Origin: JAENVT01 sp031424145
Lineage (GTDB): Bacteria > Actinomycetota > Acidimicrobiia > Acidimicrobiales > Ilumatobacteraceae
NCBI GenBank assembly: GCA_031424145.1
Contig: JANPGV010000202.1
Coordinates: forward strand, 1 to 18,536
DNA: 18,536 nucleotides
Direction: 5' to 3'
Each line of letters begins with the position of its first letter. Position 1 is the first letter of the stretch. Below the pieces are notes generated by a model. That model did not search any database and was not told where the DNA came from. It worked only from the letters and a program-made list of their open reading frames with translations. Positions 7,287-14,042 of this stretch are shown here, in pieces. The translations under genes and the position numbers were made by a program.

Positions 7287-7337
7287 CAAGATCTGTGCAT
7301 GTCGAGGAAACTGGTGGGTAACGCGTGTCGAGGGTGA
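7287..7337 (+). promoter_or_regulatory. Possible promoter and 12-codon leader ORF before the hydroxyacyl-CoA dehydrogenase
   Basis: CAAGAT at 7287-7292 resembles a -10 box and lies six bases before an ATG at 7299. That ATG opens a short frame, MSRKLVGNACRG, ending in TGA at 7335-7337. The stop overlaps an in-frame GTG of the downstream gene (7334-7336) in the same GTGA arrangement used elsewhere in the window. No convincing -35 was found. The leader ORF is a suggestion only. Confidence 0.25.
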
Positions 7338-8182
7338 TCGGCAAGATCGGCGTGGTGGGGTGCGGTCTGATGGGCTCGGGCATAGCCGAGGTCGCCGCTC
7401 GTGCCGGGCTGGACGTGACGGTCACCGAGAGCTCGCCGGCCATGGCCGAAGCAGGCATGGCGCGTGTTGCCAACTCGTTGAAGCGGGCGGTGACATCAGG
7501 TCGGCTCTCGGACAGCGATCACGATGCTGCGTGGCAGCGGTTGGCTTTCGGTCACGAGCTCGAAGCACTCGGCAACTGCGACCTCGTCATCGAAGCGGTC
7601 GCGGAGGACGAGGCGATGAAGGTTGACGTGTTCGCCCGGCTCGATGCAGTGTGCAAGCCAGAGGCCGTGCTGGCATCCAACACCTCCAGCATCCCGATCA
7701 TGAAGCTGGCCAGGGCCACCAATCGTGAGTCACAGGTGATCGGCATCCACTTCTTCAATCCCGTCCCGGTACTACCTCTCGTGGAGCTCGTGACGTCGTT
7801 GTTGACATCTCCGGAAGTAGCGACGGACATTGAGCAGTTCGCCACAGATGCGCTCGGAAAGACCGTCGTCCGCTCCCGTGACCGCGCCGGGTTCATCGTC
7901 AACGCGCTCTTGATCCCGTACATCCTCGCGGCCATCCGCATGCTCGAGTCGGGCTTCGCCACAGCCGACGACATCGACACGGGAATGGTCAAGGGATGCG
8001 CACACCCGATGGGCCCGCTGCGATTAGCGGACCTCATCGGCCTCGACACGGTTCGTGCAGTTGCCGAGTCGTTGTACGGCGAGTTCAAGGAGCAGCTGTA
8101 CACGCCGCCATCGCTGCTGCTGCGAATGGTCGAGGCGGGCCTCCTCGGTCGGAAGGCGGGGCGTGGCTTCTATGAGTATTGA
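7325..8182 (+). CDS. 3-hydroxybutyryl-CoA dehydrogenase (3-hydroxyacyl-CoA dehydrogenase family)
   Basis: The enzyme oxidises (S)-3-hydroxyacyl-CoA to 3-ketoacyl-CoA with NAD(P), in beta-oxidation or butyrate metabolism. The 285-residue single-module length matches Hbd/FadB2. The Rossmann motif GVVGCGLMGSGIAEV is at 9-23, the LVIEAVAED segment at 87-95, SNTSSIPI at 118-125 and the catalytic dyad His142 (GIHFFNP) with Glu154 (LVELV); Asn193 lies in FIVNALL. The C-terminal helical domain ends GLLGRKAGRGFYEY, as is usual. I keep GTG 7325 because MSRVIGKIGVVG matches the family's N-terminus, but GTG 7334 is possible. The downstream methyltransferase begins inside the last codons. Confidence 0.93.
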   Translation: MSRVIGKIGVVGCGLMGSGIAEVAARAGLDVTVTESSPAMAEAGMARVANSLKRAVTSGRLSDSDHDAAWQRLAFGHELEALGNCDLVIEAVAEDEAMKVDVFARLDAVCKPEAVLASNTSSIPIMKLARATNRESQVIGIHFFNPVPVLPLVELVTSLLTSPEVATDIEQFATDALGKTVVRSRDRAGFIVNALLIPYILAAIRMLESGFATADDIDTGMVKGCAHPMGPLRLADLIGLDTVRAVAESLYGEFKEQLYTPPSLLLRMVEAGLLGRKAGRGFYEY

Positions 8183-8801
8183 GCGCGACAGCAGGCTGCA
8201 GTGGATCTATGCGTCTCAGGGCGCCGATCAGTTGCGCGAGCGCTATGACGTGTGGGCCGCGGACTATGACCGCGACCTCGGCGATCTCGGGTGGAGCGCG
8301 CCAGAAGCGGGTGCCGCGACGTGTGCACGATTCGCCAGTCCAGGCACCGAGATTCTCGACGCCGGATGCGGTACAGGGCTGGTAGGGGTTGCGTTGGCAG
8401 CGATGGGTCACACGCGTATCGTCGGCCTCGACCTGTCGCCGGGCATGCTCCAGCGCAGCGCCGAACGCGGTGTCTACAGCGAGCTTCACGAAGTGTCCCT
8501 CCTTGATCGGCTGCCGTTCGACGACGGTCGATTCGGCTCCGTCGTGTCGGTGGGGGTGTTCACCCTCGGCCATGTCGACGGCTCGGCTTTTGCCGAGCTG
8601 GCCAGGGTCACCTCGCCCGCTGGTCACGTCACCATCACGTTCCGCGCCGATGCGGTCGATCAACTCGGTTACCGCGCCGGACAGCAGCAACTGATCGACA
8701 CGGGCACGTGGGCGCTGGTCGACGTGACGGAACCGATGGCGCTACTGCACGAAGACGGCGAAGACATCCTGCTGCGGGCGTGGACCTGGAGAGTGTCCTA
8801 G
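8172..8801 (+). CDS. Class I SAM-dependent methyltransferase
   Basis: A 209-residue methyltransferase. Motif I is EILDAGCGTGLVGVAL, followed by the acidic end of strand 2 in IVGLDLSPGML, LPFDDGRFGSVVSVGVFTLG as motif IV and GHVTITFRAD as post-motif strand 5. The N-terminal RYDVWAADYDRDLGDLGW resembles the METTL27/WBSCR27-like group of small methyltransferases, whose substrates are mostly unknown. ATG 8172 overlaps the dehydrogenase stop by 11 bases, in another frame, which suggests translational coupling. Its TAG at 8799-8801 overlaps the convergent tetR stop through a shared CTAG. Confidence 0.88.
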   Translation: MSIERDSRLQWIYASQGADQLRERYDVWAADYDRDLGDLGWSAPEAGAATCARFASPGTEILDAGCGTGLVGVALAAMGHTRIVGLDLSPGMLQRSAERGVYSELHEVSLLDRLPFDDGRFGSVVSVGVFTLGHVDGSAFAELARVTSPAGHVTITFRADAVDQLGYRAGQQQLIDTGTWALVDVTEPMALLHEDGEDILLRAWTWRVS

Positions 8802-9424
8802 CTGTGTTGCTCGTCTGGCGGTCGTTGCAGCGTCCCTGACGCAAGACCGACTTCGGCCTCGATCGCCGTCATCGCCCAATCAAGCACATCGCTGCGCTCG
8901 ATCACGCCCGGGTGCGCGGCCAACTGCATGCTCAAGCCGTCGAGCAGCGAGAGCACCCGCCACGCCGTTGCCTCCGGGTCGTCGCATGTCATCGTCCCCT
9001 CGTTGCTACCGCTGACGATCGTGGTCACGATCAGTTGCTGCCACGCAACGTTGAGCCGACGCGACGTGGCACCGAGTGCCGGGCGGCGGCTGGCTTCTGC
9101 CCAGGCGTCGAGCCACATCTGGAACGCGCCGTACTCGTCGATCCGGGCATACGCCGCAAAGAACTTGGAGAGCTTGCCGGCTGCATCGCTGCAGGATCCC
9201 ATCGCTGATTCGGTTCCGGACAAGTCCGCGGCGGCTGCTTCTTCGAAGGCGGCCGCCAGGACGTCGTCCATCGAAGCGAAGTAGTGGTGGATCAGGCCGC
9301 TCGACGTGCCCATCTCAGCGGCCACGTCGCGCACCGTCGTGTTGGCAAGGCCTTTCACAGCGGCGACGCGCAACGTGGCAGCGATGATCTCATCTCGACG
9401 AGCGCTCGGACTCAATCGCGGCAT
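8798..9424 (-). CDS. TetR-family transcriptional regulator
   Basis: The 208-residue product has an N-terminal TetR helix-turn-helix: RRDEIIAATLRVAAVKGLAN, then TTVRDVAAEMGTSSGLIHHY with the recognition helix at about 39-48 and the usual YF at 48-49. The C-terminal ligand and dimer domain (FFAAYARIDEYGAFQMWLDA, DPEATAWRVLSLLDGLSMQL) is closest to the BetI-like C-terminal family. It is divergent from the GcvT-like gene with 56 bases between starts, so it probably controls that gene pair and itself. Its ligand is likely a substrate or product of the pathway; that is inference. ATG 9424 is preceded at six bases by a TACTGT -10, implying a leaderless mRNA. Confidence 0.93.
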   Translation of the reverse strand: MPRLSPSARRDEIIAATLRVAAVKGLANTTVRDVAAEMGTSSGLIHHYFASMDDVLAAAFEEAAAADLSGTESAMGSCSDAAGKLSKFFAAYARIDEYGAFQMWLDAWAEASRRPALGATSRRLNVAWQQLIVTTIVSGSNEGTMTCDDPEATAWRVLSLLDGLSMQLAAHPGVIERSDVLDWAMTAIEAEVGLASGTLQRPPDEQHS

Positions 9425-9480
9425 CGCCCCACAGTAACTCTTATTGCGCGTATGTCCAATAGAGGTCTACGATCGCCCGC
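9425..9480. promoter_or_regulatory. Divergent leaderless promoters with overlapping TetR operator candidate
   Basis: Rightward promoter: TTGCGC (9444-9449), 18 bases, TACGAT (9468-9473), seven bases, ATG 9481. Leftward promoter: TTGGAC (minus strand 9459-9454), 17 bases, TACTGT (minus strand 9436-9431), six bases, ATG 9424. Both fit leaderless transcripts. A 20-base imperfect palindrome, TATTGCGCGTATGTCCAATA at 9442-9461, matches in 7 of 10 pairs and covers both -35 elements. It is the natural candidate operator for the TetR protein, letting one site block both promoters. All by eye. Confidence 0.65.
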
Positions 9481-10680
9481 ATGGTCCTGACCACACCGTT
9501 CCACGAACGTCTCGCGGCCCTCAACGAGACCCACCTGTGGTCACACTGGTCGGGGTACCTCTCGGCGGTCAAGTATCAGATGGCCGACAAGTTCGAATAC
9601 TTCGCCGTGCGCAACGCAGCCGGACTGATCGACACGTCGCCGCTCTACAAGTACCGGATCGGTGGCCGCGATGCGCTGCAGTTCCTCGGTGGCGTGCTCG
9701 CCCGGGACATCGCCTCGTGCCGCGACGGCCAGGCTCAATACACGTTGTGGTGCGACGAGCGCGGCTACGTGGTCGAAGACGGTGTGGTGATCAGGTTCGC
9801 GGCCGACGACTTCATCCTCACCTCGGCCGAGCCGAACCTTGCCTACTTCCGGAACCTCCTCGGCTACGACCAGGTCGAGATCACCGATGTGTCCGCTGAC
9901 TACGCGTCGCTGGCCGTGCAGGGACCGAGGTCACGCGAGATCTTGGCGAGCCTCGACCCCGAGATCGCGGCACTCGGTTTCTTCCATCACGGGCCGGCCA
10001 AGATCGGCAATGTTCCGGTCCACGTGTCACGTACCGGCTACACGGGCGACCTCGGCTATGAGATCTGGGTCGGCGCCGAGGGCGCCGTCGAGATGTGGGA
10101 CGCGTTGCAGGTCGCCAGTGAGGGAAGAGGCGTGCTGCCGGTGGGACAGAGCGCGTTGCTGATGACCCGGATCGAGGCCGGGTTGGTTTTGATCGGTGTC
10201 GACTTCCACTCCAGCAGGTTCGCCTTCAACGAACACGAATGCTCGACCCCGATCGAGCTCGGCTTCGGATGGATGTTCCGCGACCTTGTCACCTCCACGC
10301 GCCGGTTCATCGGCCGTGCCTCGATCGAACGCGAACTCGCCGAGAAGAGCTCGCGCTGGAAGATGGTCGGCCTGATGATCGACTGGCGCGACTGGGATCG
10401 TCATTACGGAGAAGCGGGGTTGATCCCGCCAAAGGACGAGACCCCGATCGTCTACGAGATGATGCTGTACGACGACGACGGCGGCCGCGTCGGGTACACG
10501 ACCAGCTTCATGTACTCACCGATGCTGCAGCGCCACATCGCCATGGCGCGCGTGAAGCCCGAGCTCGCCAAGGCTGGCTCGCGCGTCAATCTCGAGATAA
10601 CGATCAACCACCGCTATCACACGGTTCGAGCTGTCGTGGCCCGGCCACCGTTGTTCAATCCGCCGAGAAAGACAGCCTGA
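9481..10680 (+). CDS. GcvT/DmdA-family folate-dependent aminomethyltransferase or demethylase
   Basis: A 399-residue protein of the GcvT family, which pass methylene or methyl groups from a substrate to tetrahydrofolate. Supporting segments are GLIDTSPLYKYRIGGRDALQ (about 48-67), DERGYVVEDGVVIR (92-105, with Asp100 in the place of the GcvT catalytic Asp region), SLAVQGPRSREIL, SRTGYTGDLGYEIWV and GQSALLMTRIEAGL, then a C-terminal barrel domain from about 280. It lacks the lipoyl-protein partner genes of the glycine cleavage system nearby, and the next gene is an FAD oxidoreductase, so a catabolic demethylase (as in DmdA or the folate domains of sarcosine dehydrogenase) is more likely than GcvT proper. 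The substrate is unknown. The next gene starts three bases after the stop. Confidence 0.88.
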   Translation: MVLTTPFHERLAALNETHLWSHWSGYLSAVKYQMADKFEYFAVRNAAGLIDTSPLYKYRIGGRDALQFLGGVLARDIASCRDGQAQYTLWCDERGYVVEDGVVIRFAADDFILTSAEPNLAYFRNLLGYDQVEITDVSADYASLAVQGPRSREILASLDPEIAALGFFHHGPAKIGNVPVHVSRTGYTGDLGYEIWVGAEGAVEMWDALQVASEGRGVLPVGQSALLMTRIEAGLVLIGVDFHSSRFAFNEHECSTPIELGFGWMFRDLVTSTRRFIGRASIERELAEKSSRWKMVGLMIDWRDWDRHYGEAGLIPPKDETPIVYEMMLYDDDGGRVGYTTSFMYSPMLQRHIAMARVKPELAKAGSRVNLEITINHRYHTVRAVVARPPLFNPPRKTA

Positions 10681-10683
10681 CCG

Positions 10684-12279
10684 ATGACATCGAAACGTTC
10701 CTACGACGCAATCGTTATCGGTGGCGGCCACAACGGTCTGGTCAACGGTGCCTACCTCGCCAAGTCGGGTCTGCGCACGCTGATCATCGAACGCAGGCAC
10801 ATCGTCGGTGGCGCGGCCATCACCGAAGAGTTGATCCCCGGGTTCCTCTTCACGACGTTCTCCTACGCGCTCAGCCTGTTGCGCCCCGACATCATCCACG
10901 ACCTCGAGTTGACCAAGCACGGGTTCATGCCGATTCAGATGCCCAGCGCGTTCGCTCCGATGGAGAACGGTGACTACCTGCTGATGGGCACCGATCGCAA
11001 CGAGAACATCAAGGAGATCGCCCGGCACTCCAACCACGACGCCGATGCGATGGATCAATACCTCTACGACATGGCGCAGGTGTGTCAGGCCCTCAAGCCG
11101 CTGATGGACGCCGCACCGCCCAACCTGTTCGGCAACGAGCCCGAGGACGCGATGCAGTTGGCCGATCTCGCCAAACGCCTCAAGTCGCTGCCGCCGCGCG
11201 TGCTGCAGAACTGCATTCGGTTGTTGACCGGAAGTTCCGCCGACTTCCTCGACGACTACTTCGAGAGCGACATCATCAAGGGGTGGTTGGCGTCATCGAG
11301 CATCATCGGCAGCAAGGTTGGCCCGCGCTCGCAGGGCTCGGGTCTCGTGCTGCTGTTCCACAACCTCGGCGAGCACGATGGCCACTTCGGTTCGTGGGCC
11401 TTCCACAAAGGCGGAAACGGGGGGTTCACGCAGGTGCTGGCCCGCGCCGCACAAGCCTTCGGTGCCGAGATCGTCGTCGATACACCGGTCAGCCATGTCA
11501 TCACCAACAACGGCAGGGCCACGGGGGTTGCTCTCGCTGACGGCACCGAGTTGAAGGCGAAGGTCGTGGTCAGTTCGCTCGACCCGCGGCGCACGTTCAC
11601 CCAACTCGTCGATCCGGCGGAGTTGCCCACCGAGCTCAACGACAGCATTCGTCGCTTCCGCTTCCAGGGCACATCGGCCAAGGTCAACTTCGCCCTCGAT
11701 GGCCCTCCCCGCTACCCGGCGCTCGGCGACCGAACGGATCAGTTCCGCGGCTTCACCAACATCGGGCCGACGATGGACTACCTGGAGCATGCCTTCGACG
11801 ACGCGAAGTATGGCTGGTACAGCAAACGGCCCTACATCGACGCCTGCATCCAATCGCTGGTCGACCCCGACATGGCCCCGCCGGGCAAACATGTGATGTC
11901 GTGCTTCATCCAGTACGCGCCGTACGAGTTGAAGGGCAGCGATTGGGACTCGGAGCGGCAGAACTTCGGCGACAACGTGCAGGCAACGTTGGAGTCGTTC
12001 TTCCCCGGCTTCGGCGAGCTCGTGTTGCATCGCGAGGTCGTGACGCCGCTCGACATCGAGCGCGTCGTCGGTCTCACCGAGGGCAACATCTTCGCCGGCG
12101 AGTTCTTGTCGCCGCAGATGTACTTCTTCAGACCGGCGCCGGGTTGGAACCAGTACCGCACACCGATCGACGGCTACTACCAGTGCGGCTCCGGCACCCA
12201 TCCGGGCGGCTGCGTCTCCGGTGGCCCCGGCAAGTTGGCCTCGCAGCAGATCATCGGTGACCTGGCCCGCAAGGGATGA
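10684..12279 (+). CDS. FAD-dependent oxidoreductase, PYROXD2/phytoene-desaturase-like
   Basis: The 531-residue flavoprotein belongs to the COG1233 group that includes phytoene desaturases, carotenoid isomerases and PYROXD2. The dinucleotide-binding site AIVIGGGHNGLVNGAYLA is at 9-26, with Glu36 ending strand 2 (LIIERR), and GGAAITEELIPGF follows as a second flavin contact. The C-terminus carries YQCGSGTHPGGCVSGGPGK, the closing FAD motif of this family. No other carotenoid gene is present, so a carotenoid role is unlikely. Coupled to the GcvT-like gene with a three-base gap, it may oxidise a methylated substrate whose one-carbon unit the partner takes up. That pairing is inference from order. 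Confidence 0.88.
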   Translation: MTSKRSYDAIVIGGGHNGLVNGAYLAKSGLRTLIIERRHIVGGAAITEELIPGFLFTTFSYALSLLRPDIIHDLELTKHGFMPIQMPSAFAPMENGDYLLMGTDRNENIKEIARHSNHDADAMDQYLYDMAQVCQALKPLMDAAPPNLFGNEPEDAMQLADLAKRLKSLPPRVLQNCIRLLTGSSADFLDDYFESDIIKGWLASSSIIGSKVGPRSQGSGLVLLFHNLGEHDGHFGSWAFHKGGNGGFTQVLARAAQAFGAEIVVDTPVSHVITNNGRATGVALADGTELKAKVVVSSLDPRRTFTQLVDPAELPTELNDSIRRFRFQGTSAKVNFALDGPPRYPALGDRTDQFRGFTNIGPTMDYLEHAFDDAKYGWYSKRPYIDACIQSLVDPDMAPPGKHVMSCFIQYAPYELKGSDWDSERQNFGDNVQATLESFFPGFGELVLHREVVTPLDIERVVGLTEGNIFAGEFLSPQMYFFRPAPGWNQYRTPIDGYYQCGSGTHPGGCVSGGPGKLASQQIIGDLARKG

Positions 12280-12381
12280 GGCAACGGCGCGCCTTTCATC
12301 CGGCGTTCGCCAGACGCGAACCCGCGTGATGCCCACCGACCCGGGCGAGGGTAGTTTCGGCACGTCGAACGGGGGATTGCG
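12280..12381 (+). promoter_or_regulatory. Intergenic region with hairpin and probable promoter
   Basis: A perfect six-base-pair stem, GTTCGC (12305-12310) and GCGAAC (12316-12321) around a five-base loop, may attenuate transcription from the previous pair; there is no T-run. TAGTTT at 12352-12357 fits a -10 box, without a good -35. GGGGGA followed by five bases before ATG 12382 is a usable ribosome-binding site, so this transcript, unlike the others nearby, would carry a short leader. The region probably separates two transcription units. Confidence 0.4.
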
Positions 12382-13557
12382 ATGGCCGAGATCGAAGCGG
12401 TGGACACCACCTCTGGCGCCGCGGCGAAGTCGCAGCCCTTCCGGTTCTTCGACAACCGCGAGAAGTACCTCCTGTTCGTGATGACGACCAGCGAGAAGGC
12501 GGAAGTCGCTGCCCGCATCGGCCGCGAAATCACCCACATCGTGCCTCGCCCTCCGGCGCTGCGACTGTTCGATGCCGGCACCGGCAACGGGATGGTCCTC
12601 AGCCAGGTGCTGCGCGAGCTGCACCGGCAGCTTCCGACCGTCCCCTTCTTCGTGGTCGGTAAGGAGGTCAGCATGGAAGACACCCGACTGACGCTGGCCA
12701 CGCTTCCTGATCGCCTCGCCGAGCATCCGCAGTCCGTCGTCGTGTTGACGAACGTGTTCTATGCCGAAGCACCGACGCTGTTCCCGAAATCGCCCGAGTT
12801 CCAGGACAAGGTGCGTTGGATCGATGTGCCCCTGAAGGGCAACACCTCGCACGAGTTCTTCCAGCAGATCCATGAGCTCGACGACCACCTCGCCCAGGGA
12901 TGGCAGACAGCGTCGAGCGCGAAGACCGGCAATCCGGTGTACGTCACGCCCTCGGTGATGGTGCTGTACCGCGACGATCAAGCCTTCGCGCTCGACACCC
13001 TCATCCCACGGCCGACCGGAGGGCCGCAGCCGTTCGAGTACGACCTCGTGCTGGCCGCCCAGCCGTACCGCAGTCGCACATCTGCCGAGACCAAGGTCAA
13101 GAACGTGTTGGCACCGTTGGCGAAGGCCCTGGCACCCGCCGGCCGACTGGTCGTCGTGCAGTCGACAGGCCACGATCCGGGCATGGAGATCATCCGCCGG
13201 ATCTGGCCGTCGGAGGATCCCTTTGCCACGCCCCGTCACATGCTGATCCAAGAGTTGGATGCCCAACTGAACCGCGACGATGCACCCGAGTTCCGGTTCG
13301 AGGGCACCAGCGATGCTGCGTCGCTGTTCAGCTACCACCTCCACGCGATGCCGAACGAAGTGTCGAACCGCATCAGCACGTCGACCACGCTGGCCGCTTG
13401 GAACGCGGCGGTGTACGTCGCCCAGATCGAAGATGAGCGCACCGCGGACGTGTTGATGGAGGGCAAGTACCTCGAGGCGACCTCCGATGTCGTGCTCAAG
13501 CACGGGGGGCTCTGGTTTCAAGACGAGTCCTTCGTCGTGGTACGCCATGCACCGTGA
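12382..13557 (+). CDS. Unrecognised SAM-methyltransferase-like protein
   Basis: I do not recognise the family of this 391-residue protein. It has a class I methyltransferase-like motif I, LRLFDAGTGNGMVLSQVL (about 55-72), and a later strand-helix-strand segment, DLVLAAQPYRS then VLAPLAKALAPAGRLVVVQS, that looks like motif IV to post-motif strand 5. Between them lies an expansion of about 140 residues where a compact methyltransferase has about 50, containing VVVLTNVFYAEAPTLFP and a GNTSHEFFQQIHEL helix. The ATG at 12382 has a GGGGGA site. Its TGA overlaps the GTG of the next gene, making it the first gene of a four-gene coupled operon. Possible roles: a small-molecule or RNA methyltransferase, or a SAM-fold protein with no methyl transfer. 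Confidence 0.7.
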   Translation: MAEIEAVDTTSGAAAKSQPFRFFDNREKYLLFVMTTSEKAEVAARIGREITHIVPRPPALRLFDAGTGNGMVLSQVLRELHRQLPTVPFFVVGKEVSMEDTRLTLATLPDRLAEHPQSVVVLTNVFYAEAPTLFPKSPEFQDKVRWIDVPLKGNTSHEFFQQIHELDDHLAQGWQTASSAKTGNPVYVTPSVMVLYRDDQAFALDTLIPRPTGGPQPFEYDLVLAAQPYRSRTSAETKVKNVLAPLAKALAPAGRLVVVQSTGHDPGMEIIRRIWPSEDPFATPRHMLIQELDAQLNRDDAPEFRFEGTSDAASLFSYHLHAMPNEVSNRISTSTTLAAWNAAVYVAQIEDERTADVLMEGKYLEATSDVVLKHGGLWFQDESFVVVRHAP

Positions 13558-14042
13558 ACCCTGAGGAAGCGGTCGTCGCCCATCTGCAGCAGCTCGGAGT
13601 CGATCACGAGATCGTCCCGTGTGATCCGGCACTCGCCGACACGGCGGCGTTCTGCGAGGCCTACGGGTATTCGCCCGACGATTCAGCGAACACGATCATC
13701 GTCGTCGGCAAAGGCGAGACACCCAGACCCGTCGCATGCGTGGTGCTGGCATCGACCCGCCTCGACGTGAATGGTGTCGTTCGCAAGCGCCTCGAAGTTC
13801 GCAAGGCTTCGTTCGCCTCGGCTGACGAGACGATGGAGTTGACCGGTATGGCGATCGGCGGCGTCACGGCCTTCGCGCTGCCGGCCGAACTCGCGATCTG
13901 GATCGACGCGGCGGTGATGGCTCGGGATCGAATCATCCTCGGCGGTGGAAGTCGTTCTATCAAGGTGCTCACACCGCCGGCGACCCTGGCAATGCTCGAC
14001 AACTCCACCGTGGTCGAGGGCCTCGCCCGCGCACGCGAATGA
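13554..14042 (+). CDS. YbaK/EbsC-like aminoacyl-tRNA deacylase-fold protein
   Basis: The 162-residue protein has the YbaK/ProX fold, known for trans-editing of mischarged tRNAs. Signatures are the central TRLDVNGVVRKRLEVRKASF (68-87), then ASADETMELTGMAIGGVTAF (88-107) with the family GGVTPFxLP motif changed to GGVTAFALP, and IILGGGSRSIKV. The Lys that opens the KT strand in YbaK and is needed for deacylation appears as Asn47 (SANTIIVVG). That makes deacylation uncertain, although a sub-group with this feature exists in my recollection. Starts GTG 13554 overlapping the upstream TGA, and its own TGA overlaps the next ATG. Its link to the downstream sugar-acid genes is unexplained. Confidence 0.82.
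   Translation: MNPEEAVVAHLQQLGVDHEIVPCDPALADTAAFCEAYGYSPDDSANTIIVVGKGETPRPVACVVLASTRLDVNGVVRKRLEVRKASFASADETMELTGMAIGGVTAFALPAELAIWIDAAVMARDRIILGGGSRSIKVLTPPATLAMLDNSTVVEGLARARE

Noticed and set aside
10684..12279. Carotenoid biosynthesis gene (phytoene desaturase)
   Set aside because: The fold is shared, but no crtB, crtE or cyclase gene is near, and the sequence resembles the PYROXD2-like branch and pairs with a GcvT-like gene.
11293..13632. A 779-codon open frame on the minus strand
   Set aside because: It lies antisense to two well-supported genes, spans their intergenic gap, and its translation is Arg/His/Gly-rich without any domain; typical of high-GC shadow frames.
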